Shown: positions 9,301-16,998 of the stretch, in pieces | How the letters are laid out: each line of letters begins with the position of its first letter | Position numbering within the stretch: position 1 is the first letter of the stretch | Assembly (NCBI GenBank): GCA_046761005.1 | Contig: JBHIFI010000005.1 | Span: 1 to 49,747, forward strand | Length of the DNA: 49,747 nt | Direction: 5' to 3' | DNA from: JAGMCJ01 sp046761005 | GTDB taxonomy: Archaea > Thermoplasmatota > Thermoplasmata > RBG-16-68-12 > JAGMCJ01 | Notes under the pieces: generated by a model | What the model was told of the DNA's origin: nothing | What the model saw: the letters and a program-made list of their open reading frames with translations, nothing else | The model's database searches: none | Position numbers and translations under genes: made by a program

Positions 9301-10676
9301 CAACACCTACATCGATATCGTGGCCAGGTACAACAATGACCGCAACGGACGGGGCATTCGATGAGCCGATTGAGGATGTCAATGTTACTATACCGACGAC
9401 TCCAACTTTGGCAGGAACTTATAATTACTATGTCTATGCCTGGGATAACATTTCAAACTACAACAACAGTGCTCCATACGCGACCCTCACAATAGTAGAT
9501 GACCTCCCGCCCGAGATATCCGAGGTTGCCATTGATGGTCAAACTACAGTGACCTACTATCTGTCATCGTTGCCCTCAAGCATAACACTCACCGCGATCG
9601 TGAATGACACAAACTCAGGAAATTCTACCATCGGCGGTGCGAATTACACAACACCTACAGCTACGTCTTGGCCGGGTACGCCTATGGAAGCCGAAGATGG
9701 AGTCTTTGATTCACCTGTTGAAAGGGTGACCCTTCAAGTAGCCCTGCCAACCCAAGCAGGAACCTACAACTACTACGTCTACGCTTGGGACACCGGGGAG
9801 GGATACAACAATAGTGCTCCGTTTGCAGCTCTCACAATAGTAGATGACCTCCCGCCTGAGATATCGAATGTGCGGGTGGATGGACAGACGACAGTGACGG
9901 TCAAACCTGGAACCGATGTGGTACTAACAGCGACCATTGGTGATACCGACACGGGTAGTTCGAATATCCAAGGGGCTAACTACACGATAGGGACAATGAA
10001 TTGGCCAGGAATACCAATGAATCCCACTGATGGCTCCTTCGATTCCGCTCAAGAGGATGTCGACATAGCGATAGACACAGCCGGCTGGGCAGAGGGCAGC
10101 TATCAGGTTTGCGTTTACGCCACGGATGAGGCCCAAGGATATAACACAACTTCAGTTGAATGTGCAGAGATAGTGATTGATGAAACTCCACCTTCCATAA
10201 GCGATGTTCTGGTAGAGCCTGATCCTCAAGACGCTGGAGAAGAAGTGGCGATCTCAGCAAGCATAACGGATGCAAGTGGGATAGCTGAGGTTAGGATCGA
10301 GATAAAAGATCCAGAGGGTAACGTCCTTGGTAATTTCTCGATGACCTATGACAGCGTGGCTGAGAAGTACGAGTATTCAAACGCCTACGATGAGGCTGGC
10401 ACATACACTTTCACCATATGGGCAACAGATGAGGCCGGAAACATGGCATCTGAATCTGGAGACTTCAGGATTCGAGAAGAAGCACCTGCTGGTTTTATTG
10501 AGCAATACTGGTGGGTCATTCTGATAGTAGTGATTATCGTAGTAGTCGTCGCAGTAGTATTGGCAGGGACGCGAAAACCGAAAGTTGAAGAAGAGATACC
10601 GCCACCCCCCGAAGAAGAGGTCCCGGAGGAAATCGCCGAAGAAACTGTTGAGGAACCAGAAAGGGAGGGCGAATAA
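6366..10676 (+). CDS. Large repeat-containing cell-surface protein with C-terminal membrane anchor
   Basis: A 1436-residue protein with a signal peptide (hydrophobic segment about residues 22-45, ending SVTAQ). Four repeats of about 120 residues follow, each starting near PPHSDYGLDTD and containing LxVGLQTVEL and FDGPYxV strands. A carboxypeptidase-regulatory-like domain (GYVYEAVTGSPVSFAAV) comes next, then four or five Ig-like repeats of about 116 residues starting DDLPPEISEV, and a final DEAGN-type Ig domain. It ends with one membrane helix (WWVILIVVIIVVVVAVVL) and an acidic Pro/Glu cytoplasmic tail. Many NxS/T sequons suggest glycosylation. The ATG at 6366 has little ribosome binding site, whereas the in-frame TTG at 6381 has GGAGG eight bases upstream and may be the real start. 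It is probably an S-layer or adhesion component. Confidence 0.85.
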   Translation: MEDVRLSFDENVARRRNNSNNMYSILVGILVVSSAILAFVPSVTAQSMGQLEPPYSDYGFDTDLPPDGLFNYLVVNVSVNVTQPGDFFLMADLYDSTGIIYITDTFNATSLDVGVHLVPIWFSGYSIRFSGIDGPYSVEIFLFNDFFMMIDSDTYVTSFYLADDFQTAPAEFFPPHSDYGLDTDGNTLFNYLVIDVVVDVSEAGFYDVDATLFDGTGMIFIDFKYNFTYLDVGLQTVEIRYRGYIIYFAGVDGPYRVELELYDDDRNFLGNDTHMTQAYLYTNFEQTLPAEFLPPHSDYGLDADGDTLYDFLVVDVVVNVSEAGFYEAWGDLYDITGMIPITGDFYFDYLDPGLQTVELRFSGYDIYTAGIDGPYMVDLQLYDDEFNFLDNDTHMTNPYSSTEFDPPPGQFSPPHSDYGLDTDVPSDGYFNYLVLNASVDINEAGMFLVQGILFDSTMTLQVIATNFTQLDVGLQTVELWFSGASIYLSGFDGPYEVILILGAFVGEEVVVVDDDFYVTNPYNYTDFQPVNPGMIWGYVYEAVTGSPVSFAAVQAMNYTHGYMNTSYTDPTGYYEMNVFEGEFYVLLDGPESANLQSNLTVVSVVGSTEVTTYLEEPPPMNISSNVSFMDWDNLSLSAEMDLEEDNQTFRLMIDFTIGNRDGYVDQGELDLFMGLVGEPPEMFQNTTEMFKVDGIHYDLDPTSFQYGASGEGPVTLKVPLSIYVAGNFTSNTTIPVSPSHLIELNVTYDTDEEESVGYMNIPTDYILDNFDPVLNISISGLGTSTIVFDPLGDPDPGDGIGYVWVNLTVTTTMDMFVPEIRDVFIDGSSMMTYNLSALPMTFDLTAIVDDSAAGNSTIGGANYTTPTPTSWPGAPMTAMDGVFDAPVEDINATVQTPTSPGIYNYYVYAWDNISNYNNSAPYATLTIVDDLPPEISEVAIDGQTTVTYYLSSLPSSITLTAIVNDTNSGNSTIGGANYTTPTSISWPGTTMTATDGAFDEPIEDVNVTIPTTPTLAGTYNYYVYAWDNISNYNNSAPYATLTIVDDLPPEISEVAIDGQTTVTYYLSSLPSSITLTAIVNDTNSGNSTIGGANYTTPTATSWPGTPMEAEDGVFDSPVERVTLQVALPTQAGTYNYYVYAWDTGEGYNNSAPFAALTIVDDLPPEISNVRVDGQTTVTVKPGTDVVLTATIGDTDTGSSNIQGANYTIGTMNWPGIPMNPTDGSFDSAQEDVDIAIDTAGWAEGSYQVCVYATDEAQGYNTTSVECAEIVIDETPPSISDVLVEPDPQDAGEEVAISASITDASGIAEVRIEIKDPEGNVLGNFSMTYDSVAEKYEYSNAYDEAGTYTFTIWATDEAGNMASESGDFRIREEAPAGFIEQYWWVILIVVIIVVVVAVVLAGTRKPKVEEEIPPPPEEEVPEEIAEETVEEPEREGE
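9072..9311 (+). repeat. 240-bp perfect direct repeat, copy 1
   Basis: This stretch is identical base for base to 9420-9659, with a 348-bp (116-codon) period matching the Ig-like repeat unit of the surface protein. Neighbouring units differ at many codons, so this pair points to a recent duplication or gene conversion. Confidence 0.9.
9420..9659 (+). repeat. 240-bp perfect direct repeat, copy 2
   Basis: Second identical copy of 9072-9311 within the same gene. It spans the end of one Ig-like unit and the start of the next and keeps the reading frame. Confidence 0.9.
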
Positions 10677-10769
10677 GCGCCAATCTTCCATCTCAGAAAA
10701 TAATGAACAGTTTGACAAGGAGATTTGGCAAAGGGACCGGAAACTGAAGGAAGGCGAGGAACTTCTATG

Positions 10770-12635
10770 TCACCTTTTCCTGAGCATAAGAACCAGTATG
10801 ACAACCGCAACTGACGCAATTGCGATGGAAACGAGAATCCAAAGTGTGTCATCCTTCACCTCGCTCGGCAATCTCAGGGAGAATATCTGGCCTCCGTATG
10901 CCACATATATCGTATCCGTTTCGGATGACCATACCGGAAATCTTAGTACCCCTATTGCTGGACCAATAAACCCGCTACCGTGACTGGGCTGATCGAAAAC
11001 GATTCTTGCAGACCCACTCTCAGCATCAATCACACAGAGCTTCCTGGAAAACTCCCTCTTAGAGGTGTAAGCAATTCTCTTTCCATCTGGAGACCAAGAG
11101 GGAAAGCTCTCATCCTCGGGTGTGGATGTGAGTTGCCGTATGTTGGAGCCATCCGCATCTGCAATGTAGAGGTCAAAGTTCCCATCGGCATCTGAAACGA
11201 AGACTAATCTGGAACCATCGGGTGAAAATGAGGGTGAACCTTCGTCCGATTCTGTTGCGACCAACTCGCGGATATCGGAGCCATCATTCTTCATGAGGAA
11301 GATATCCCAAGTCCCGTTCCTGTTTGAGGTGAAGGCCATTTCCTCACCGTCAGAGGACCAAGAACCCATGATATTCACAGATTCATCATCGGTAAGCTGA
11401 GTGAGATTCTTCCCATCTAGGGTCATTTTGTAGATGTCGTAGCTCCCATTCCTCGTGGATGTGAACGCAACCCAGGTTGCACTTCCGTCCAACTTCGCAT
11501 CACCGTCATAGCCGTCATTGAGTATCAACCACTTTTTCCCGCTTCCATCCTCATTGGAAAGCATAATGTCAAGGCTGCCAGACTGGTCCGTCACCCAGAG
11601 GAGCTTGCCTTTTTTGGCAGAAGTCGGCATGTCCCACCCAGAGGAATCGACAAGGACCTTCCCAGGAACCCTCTCAATCTTTTCGCGATTGAATCCAACA
11701 GCGAAATCCTCGGATAGATACTGCTGCCAATCAGCGTTGAATTCTTCAAGTGTCGTCCCAAACGCCGTGGAAAAGACCACCTCCAAATTAGAATCGGTGG
11801 TCTTGGTTCCATCCCAGACTTCAAATGCCTTCAAGAAGCTCAGAAAGGTTTCCCTTCCATACTCATCTATGATGTACTTGATTATCGTGTAGCCTTCCCC
11901 ATACGCGAAGTATGTGCGCTGAGTCAGATAGTCTACGTCTATCAGCTCGTCATTATCCAATAGATTCCGAATCCACCATCGGAGATATTCATCGCTTGCT
12001 GACAAATACTCATTTGCAAAGTAACCAGCGAGCCCCTCTTCCAACCATGAAGGATATGCACTTCCGTTGTGGTCCCTAGTTTGATAGTCTCTCAATACAT
12101 GAACGAATTCGTGAGCGGCCATCCATTCCCTCAAATCGAGATTGTTGTCGTTCGATTGAATCGACCATTCAGGAGAGAGACTCAAAACCATTTCAGGTTC
12201 TCCCTCCGATACACTGGATGGAATCACATAGCCATAGAAGCCAAGGTCGATGGTCTCTGGGGGAAGGATATCTGGATCCGTGCTGATGTTGACTCTCGTC
12301 CTCGTTGAAGGGGTGAAGTTGAGGAATTCCGTCGCACCATCAAATACTCGTTCAAGAGTCTTTCCTTCCGCATCAACCATGTTGGTTATCTCGCCCTCGA
12401 AACTCAGGCTGAAGTGTTCGGTCTCAAGATTGCCTCCCTTAGTACCGAGGGCCACCAGGGGGTGGCTGGAATCGGTATTTTCTAGATGTGCTCTGGAGAG
12501 GTCGTGCTTCTCGAATAAGCAAGGAAGCAATGCCATCACGGTAAGAACGGCCATCATTGTGGCAAAATCTTTCTTCAGGCTTCTGGAACTAGATGAAGAG
12601 ATGAACATAACTGGAATCGCCTCCTCGTTCTTCAA
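10770..12635 (-). CDS. Membrane-anchored metalloprotease-like protein with TolB/PD40 propeller
   Basis: A 621-residue protein with an N-terminal hydrophobic segment (about residues 24-40) and a C-terminal membrane helix (WILVSIAIASVAVVILVLML) with basic tail. The first domain is a gluzincin (peptidase MA-like) metalloprotease: HEFVH gives zinc ligands His175 and His179 and catalytic Glu176, and WLEEGLAGYF supplies the third ligand near residues 199-200. From about residue 330, repeats of the type SPDGSRLVFVSDADGNFDLY mark a TolB-like PD40 beta-propeller. Both domains should face outside the cell. The combination suggests a surface peptidase or protein-quality enzyme whose propeller recruits substrate. 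A TATA-like TTTTATTC lies at about 12645-12655 on the minus strand. Confidence 0.85.
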   Translation of the reverse strand: MKNEEAIPVMFISSSSSRSLKKDFATMMAVLTVMALLPCLFEKHDLSRAHLENTDSSHPLVALGTKGGNLETEHFSLSFEGEITNMVDAEGKTLERVFDGATEFLNFTPSTRTRVNISTDPDILPPETIDLGFYGYVIPSSVSEGEPEMVLSLSPEWSIQSNDNNLDLREWMAAHEFVHVLRDYQTRDHNGSAYPSWLEEGLAGYFANEYLSASDEYLRWWIRNLLDNDELIDVDYLTQRTYFAYGEGYTIIKYIIDEYGRETFLSFLKAFEVWDGTKTTDSNLEVVFSTAFGTTLEEFNADWQQYLSEDFAVGFNREKIERVPGKVLVDSSGWDMPTSAKKGKLLWVTDQSGSLDIMLSNEDGSGKKWLILNDGYDGDAKLDGSATWVAFTSTRNGSYDIYKMTLDGKNLTQLTDDESVNIMGSWSSDGEEMAFTSNRNGTWDIFLMKNDGSDIRELVATESDEGSPSFSPDGSRLVFVSDADGNFDLYIADADGSNIRQLTSTPEDESFPSWSPDGKRIAYTSKREFSRKLCVIDAESGSARIVFDQPSHGSGFIGPAIGVLRFPVWSSETDTIYVAYGGQIFSLRLPSEVKDDTLWILVSIAIASVAVVILVLMLRKR

Positions 12636-12680
12636 TAGTGAGCGAGAATAAAATCGTTATGGGAGCCATATTTGGAGTAT

Positions 12681-12731
12681 CCTGAGACTCAGGATTCAAT
12701 CTATGTCGTACTGCCGTATAGAATACGACAT
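12681..12731. repeat. Two adjacent perfect inverted repeats
   Basis: CCTGAG-A-CTCAGG lies at 12681-12693 and ATGTCGTA-13 bases-TACGACAT at 12703-12731, in the space between divergent genes. They could be operator sites or RNA hairpins; nothing else in this 284-base gap is recognisable. Confidence 0.45.
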
Positions 12732-12919
12732 CTTATTCTGATAGAAGTTGTCGACGTTCGTTGTCGATTTCTTCATCCCGAATCCAGATGAGGCAAGCGC
12801 GAGATACCTTCGAAATCCTTAAGAAATCGTTGACCATGTCCCTATCATCCGCGGGGAGGTGGCATTGTTTTGCCTTTTCCAGCCACTCAATCCAGGAAAA
12901 GGCCCAGGGTTGATAGAAG

Positions 12920-13864
12920 ATGAACCAAAGTGAGTCTGTCCTTCTCCCACGTTCGGCGGCTCTGGCGGTGTCGAAGGAGAAAGGAAAGACCTATCCTGTC
13001 GTTATTATCGGGGCCGGCCCTGCAGGAATAGCAGCTTCCATCTATCTCAAAAGGGCTGGAATCGACCCATTGGTTTTCGAGCGGGACGAGATTGGCGGGC
13101 TTCTGAGAAACGCATATCTTGTTGAGAACTATCCTGGATTCCCTAATGGTATTGGCGGTCAGCAGTTGGTTGAACTCTTTAAGGAGCAACTGGTTCGTTG
13201 GAGAATTGACGTGCGCATAGAAGAGGTTTTCAACGTCTCGAAAGATGGAATCGTATTCAAGGTCACTTCAGAGTCAGGGGAAATCCACGCAAATTCTGTG
13301 ATAGTTGCCACGGGGACGAGACCGAAGAGGATAGAAATCGAAGGACTTGAAAAGGTGGAATTGTCGAGAGTCTTCTATGAGGTGAGGGACATCCCTGCAA
13401 CGGCGAAAGGGAACTTCGTCATAGTCGGCGGCGGCGATGCGGCCTTTGACTACGCCCTTAATCTCGTTTCGAGGGGTTTCGCAGTTGATATTGTCTTCAG
13501 GAGAGAGGAACCGAGGTGTATCCCCCTCCTTCTTGAGAGAGCGAGTCGATCAGAGAAAATAAGGATCCATAAGGAGACAGAACCAAGGTCAGTGACAGAG
13601 GAAGACCACCGCCTAGTGTTTGTCATGAATCAGAACGGGAGTGAGAGAAAGATGATTGCCGACTATGCACTAATCTCATGTGGCAGGGAGGCAGACCTCA
13701 GCATCTTGTCATCGGAGCTTGCGGCCAATTGGAAGGAAACAGGGGGCCTCTATCTCGTAGGTGATGTGAGAAGGGGGAACTGCAGACAGGTTGGAATATC
13801 TGTAGGAGACGGGATTCTCGCGGCTATGTCAATTGTGGAACCTTTGAGGGGTGAGAAGCGATGA
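12920..13864 (+). CDS. FAD/NAD(P) oxidoreductase, thioredoxin-reductase-like without the CXXC pair
   Basis: A 314-residue flavoprotein with the two dinucleotide-binding motifs of the thioredoxin reductase family: FAD motif VVIIGAGPAGIAAS near residue 28 and NAD(P) motif FVIVGGGDAAFD near residue 170. It also has ATG-type motif VIVATGTRPK and C-terminal YLVGDVRRG. The redox-active CxxC that normally precedes the second motif is missing (SRVFYEVRDIP occupies that place), so it should not reduce thioredoxin. Such proteins usually act as NAD(P)H:ferredoxin or flavin-dependent reductases. Its stop codon overlaps the start of the radical SAM gene at 13861 (ATGA), suggesting that it supplies electrons to that enzyme. 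Confidence 0.85.
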   Translation: MNQSESVLLPRSAALAVSKEKGKTYPVVIIGAGPAGIAASIYLKRAGIDPLVFERDEIGGLLRNAYLVENYPGFPNGIGGQQLVELFKEQLVRWRIDVRIEEVFNVSKDGIVFKVTSESGEIHANSVIVATGTRPKRIEIEGLEKVELSRVFYEVRDIPATAKGNFVIVGGGDAAFDYALNLVSRGFAVDIVFRREEPRCIPLLLERASRSEKIRIHKETEPRSVTEEDHRLVFVMNQNGSERKMIADYALISCGREADLSILSSELAANWKETGGLYLVGDVRRGNCRQVGISVGDGILAAMSIVEPLRGEKR

Positions 13865-14862
13865 GAATCCTTGGTGAGTTTGGGAAGGAGGATTTGGCGA
13901 AAGTATACGTGGCATCCATGAAGGAGGGCAATGGCTATCTTGTGGAGTTCGTAGAATCCCTGCAGCCGCCCATACCTCGTGAGAAGAAATGGGTCCTGAT
14001 AGTCTCATCATCATTCGGATGCCCTGTGAATTGCAGGATGTGCGATGCGGGCGGCCATTATCGCGGAAAGCTCACGAGTGATGAGATTCTGCAACAAATC
14101 GATTACATGGTGAGGAGGCGGTTCCCAGATGGGAGGATTCCCATTCCGAAGCTCAAGGTCCAATTTGCGAGGATGGGTGAACCCTCTTTGAACCCAAAGG
14201 TGCTCGATGTTTTGAGAACGCTTCCCGAAGTCTATGATGCCCCTGGCCTCATGCCGTGCATCTCCACTTTGGCACCCATCGCTGGGGACAACTTCTTCGA
14301 GGAACTCATCGATATCAAGAACTCCCTCTACTCGGGAGGGCGATTCCAGTTGCAGTTCTCCATTCATACCACGGACAAGCGCAAGCGGGACGAACTTATG
14401 CCCGTCAGGAAGTGGGGCTTCCCAGAGATTTCTGAATATGGTGAGCGGTACTACAGGACGGGGGATAGGAAGGTAACTCTCAACTTTGCAATGGCTCGTG
14501 GGTATCCGGTCAATCCCGAGGTAATTGCGAAGCATTTCGACGCTTCAAAGTTCTTCATTAAAATCACTCCGCTGAATCCAACATCGAAGGTAAATACGAA
14601 GAGGCTGGAGTCAGCTGTGGATCCGTATGATGAGAAATCCTGCCAAGGAATCATCAAAGGCTTCCAAGACGTCGGTTTTGATGTCCTTCTCAGCATCGGA
14701 GAGCTGGAGGAGAACAAGATAGGGAGCAACTGCGGTCAGTTCGTGAGCATCATCAAGAAAGAGGGATACGTTGTCAGGAGTGACTACGAAACATCGAGGT
14801 ATGCCATAATGCTCGCTGAGATACCGCTAAATCAGGAACAGAAGAAAAGCAACTCCCAATAG
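13861..14862 (+). CDS. RlmN-like radical SAM enzyme
   Basis: A 333-residue protein with the radical SAM CX3CX2C motif at Cys54, Cys58 and Cys61 (GCPVNCRMC). Its landmarks parallel the RlmN/Cfr family: ARMGEPSLN (for GMGEP), CISTLAP, SIHTTDKRKRDELMPV (for SLHA...R..LMP), FIKITPLNP (for IPLNP) and a late cysteine in SNCGQF (Cys291), which matches the catalytic mono-methylated cysteine position of RlmN. It lacks the N-terminal RNA-binding part of classical RlmN, so its substrate may not be 23S rRNA A2503. It is translationally coupled to the upstream flavoprotein, a likely reductant. Its 3' end overlaps the convergent gene at 14827 by 36 bases. Confidence 0.8.
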   Translation: MRILGEFGKEDLAKVYVASMKEGNGYLVEFVESLQPPIPREKKWVLIVSSSFGCPVNCRMCDAGGHYRGKLTSDEILQQIDYMVRRRFPDGRIPIPKLKVQFARMGEPSLNPKVLDVLRTLPEVYDAPGLMPCISTLAPIAGDNFFEELIDIKNSLYSGGRFQLQFSIHTTDKRKRDELMPVRKWGFPEISEYGERYYRTGDRKVTLNFAMARGYPVNPEVIAKHFDASKFFIKITPLNPTSKVNTKRLESAVDPYDEKSCQGIIKGFQDVGFDVLLSIGELEENKIGSNCGQFVSIIKKEGYVVRSDYETSRYAIMLAEIPLNQEQKKSNSQ

Positions 14863-16137
14863 AATCATGACGATTCCCGAGAAGAGGGTGACAATTCTTT
14901 TGTTCGATCTTTCCCAAGTGACGAGCTTTCTTGCGACAAATCTATTCGATGTGAACGCCAGTATCAGTATCAGTGGAAGAACGAACATGAGATTGTATAG
15001 GTAGAGGTAGCCGACACCCTCAAAGTAAGTCGTCTGCGATGCCATCAGGGTGAGTACAGCAACGTATATGCCACCGGAGCAAGGGAAAGTGCAAAGCCCG
15101 ACGAGTAGACCCGCAACCAGGGTAGACGGAAGCGTTGCCTTGAATATCCAATCCTTCACCTTTGTCCATGTCTTCTCAGGCATCTTGAAAGTGAGGGGAA
15201 GGTTTGGAAAGAAGTACTGCAATATGCTCAGCGTCCCAAGGACAAGGATTAGCGAGGACCCGATGTAAGCAAGGAGATGCGGTTGCCCGCTCAGTATAAT
15301 GGCTCTGAGCAATCCGATGCCTATGAAGAAATAGACGAAGAAAATGGAGAGTACGTAGACCGCGCCCATTCTAGCCACGTTCCCTCTCGTTCTCCTTATC
15401 ACGAAGAGAAAGGTGATGAAGAATAGCAGAACTGCAAATGCACATGGATTTATCCCGTCGAGCAATCCCGTGACCAGCACTAGCGGGAGGAGAGAAGCCT
15501 CACTGCTCCCAGAAGGGGAGGTTTGACCAAACCAGAGGAGAAAATCGCTTATGGGGGTATCGATAGCATATTCGCGGGTCTCGCCCTCAAACCCCCACGC
15601 AATGTAGGTCGTAGGATTCCTCATCTCCTCCTGGTAGACGAGAATCTTGGTCAGATTCAGCGTGGAAGAGTTCATCATCAAGTCCAATATCACATGCTCA
15701 GGAACGTGACCCTCGAAAGCGAAGGTGACATTCTTCTGCACGAAGGTTGCTATGTGGCTCTGCAGATGGGAAGGTACACCAAGCTGCTCGTTGATTGCAC
15801 TCAACTCGGCTCGGTAGCTCCTTTCGTTGATGTAATCTTTCTTTTGAATTCTAACGATTCCTCCGTCTTGCAGGGTCGGAATTAGTTCCGTATCTATGTA
15901 TAAGGCGCACTCTCCACACGCCTCATTGAAATAGATGAGGGCTTCACCTTCCTGCAGCGATATCTTTTCTGGTTGAGACGTGAAGAAGTATGGAACGAGT
16001 GAGCCGACAACGAGTATGGATATCAGCGACAGGAATATAGAAATGAAAATCAGTGTCTGAAATCTCTCGTCCGGTTGCTTTTCTTCAGAGTATTTTTCTA
16101 TATCAGAAGGAGGCTCGTGACAGGACTCAGGTCTCAT
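14827..16137 (-). CDS. Thioredoxin-like domain fused to CcdA-type membrane thiol transporter
   Basis: A 436-residue membrane protein. A first helix (about residues 28-52) is followed by an extracytoplasmic thioredoxin-like domain with redox motif CGEC (Cys74, Cys77). A CcdA/DsbD-beta-like bundle of about six helices follows, carrying DGINPCAFAVLL and GLCTFPCSGG, the two cysteines that shuttle electrons across the membrane. The family moves reducing power from cytoplasmic thioredoxin to the outside, for cytochrome c maturation or disulfide reduction. Its start overlaps the DUF1573 gene by 4 bases (ATGA), so the two form an operon. The 3' end overlaps the radical SAM gene on the other strand. 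Confidence 0.85.
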   Translation of the reverse strand: MRPESCHEPPSDIEKYSEEKQPDERFQTLIFISIFLSLISILVVGSLVPYFFTSQPEKISLQEGEALIYFNEACGECALYIDTELIPTLQDGGIVRIQKKDYINERSYRAELSAINEQLGVPSHLQSHIATFVQKNVTFAFEGHVPEHVILDLMMNSSTLNLTKILVYQEEMRNPTTYIAWGFEGETREYAIDTPISDFLLWFGQTSPSGSSEASLLPLVLVTGLLDGINPCAFAVLLFFITFLFVIRRTRGNVARMGAVYVLSIFFVYFFIGIGLLRAIILSGQPHLLAYIGSSLILVLGTLSILQYFFPNLPLTFKMPEKTWTKVKDWIFKATLPSTLVAGLLVGLCTFPCSGGIYVAVLTLMASQTTYFEGVGYLYLYNLMFVLPLILILAFTSNRFVARKLVTWERSNKRIVTLFSGIVMILLGVAFLLFLI

Positions 16138-16745
16138 GGGATCACATTTGCTCTGAGTTCTATCTCAACCTCAGGTCTGGCAGGGTCATTGCTTCTTATG
16201 TAAACAACCCTCAGAACCTGATCCGTGTCTGGGTGTAGACCCGCATCGTAAGTTATATCAAGAAATGCCAATTGTCCGGGAAGCAGGGTTTCGCTCCATC
16301 CCCAAGGAGGATTGTCGTGCATCCCGAAGGGTCCGCTCGTTCTCCCTCCTACTCTGAGTACCGCAGATGTGCATCCACATGATGTTGAGATCCCAGTTAT
16401 TATGAGGTCGGAGTCCCCAATGTTTGTGACCTGTATCGTTGTCGATACCTCATCTTGCGGAATATCTCCGAAGTTGTAGCTTATTGGATTCAGGGAGATC
16501 TCAGGTGAACCTGGACTACTGATTGAGGTATAAACAAAAAGAGCCCCAACGACTAGGATGAAAACAATCAAAACGGTATAGAGAACCTTTCTGCTACTCT
16601 TCGTTTCCCTCTCTCGAGACTTTCTTTGTCCCCTCTCTCTTGATATCTCTTCGACGTTAGCTCCTGGATGCACCTTTCTGATGTGATTTGGCAGATTCTC
16701 AGGCTTAACCTTTACGCTGCATAGCGGACAGTTTTCGAGAACCAT
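16134..16745 (-). CDS. C2H2 zinc finger - membrane helix - DUF1573 protein
   Basis: A 203-residue protein with an unusual order of parts. Residues 1-26 form a zinc finger of the C2H2 kind (CPLC at 6-9, His21 and His26). A basic linker follows, then one membrane helix (about 56-75), then a DUF1573 Ig-like domain with the ISYNFGDIPQ strand and a SCGC motif. DUF1573 domains occur in surface proteins, often beside thiol-redox genes. The finger should lie in the cytoplasm and the Ig domain outside, where its SCGC cysteines could be a substrate of the coupled thioredoxin-CcdA protein. A clear TATA box lies upstream at 16821-16830. Confidence 0.8.
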   Translation of the reverse strand: MVLENCPLCSVKVKPENLPNHIRKVHPGANVEEISRERGQRKSRERETKSSRKVLYTVLIVFILVVGALFVYTSISSPGSPEISLNPISYNFGDIPQDEVSTTIQVTNIGDSDLIITGISTSCGCTSAVLRVGGRTSGPFGMHDNPPWGWSETLLPGQLAFLDITYDAGLHPDTDQVLRVVYIRSNDPARPEVEIELRANVIP

Positions 16746-16820
16746 TCCATCATCGAGCCAGAGTTAGAAGGCCAGCCTGGATTCGAGCCCTCTCATTATG
16801 GTGATGATAGATTCTTCTGT

Positions 16821-16830
16821 CTTTTTATAG
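16821..16830 (-). promoter_or_regulatory. TATA box of the DUF1573-CcdA operon
   Basis: On the minus strand the element reads CTATAAAAAG, about 75 bases before the ATG at 16745, in an A/T-rich setting. It is the best TATA match in this gap. Confidence 0.6.
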
Positions 16831-16998
16831 ATTCTCTTTTACAAATGAGTACTATTGTCCGGGATCGGTTGATGTATGTAAGTTCCCATTCTATGTATGG
16901 GACAAGACTTCGAGGGTCAAATCCTATTGAAGCTATGACTCCTACATACCAAAGATCGGTGACGGACCCGCTTGTTCTGCACTGAGACTAGGCGCGGT

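Noticed and set aside
9072..9659. CRISPR or mobile element explanation for the direct repeats
   Set aside because: The repeats are in frame within one coding sequence and match the protein domain period.
16770..16800. tRNA-like T-loop sequence GGATTCGAGCC
   Set aside because: No matching acceptor, D or anticodon stems could be found around it.
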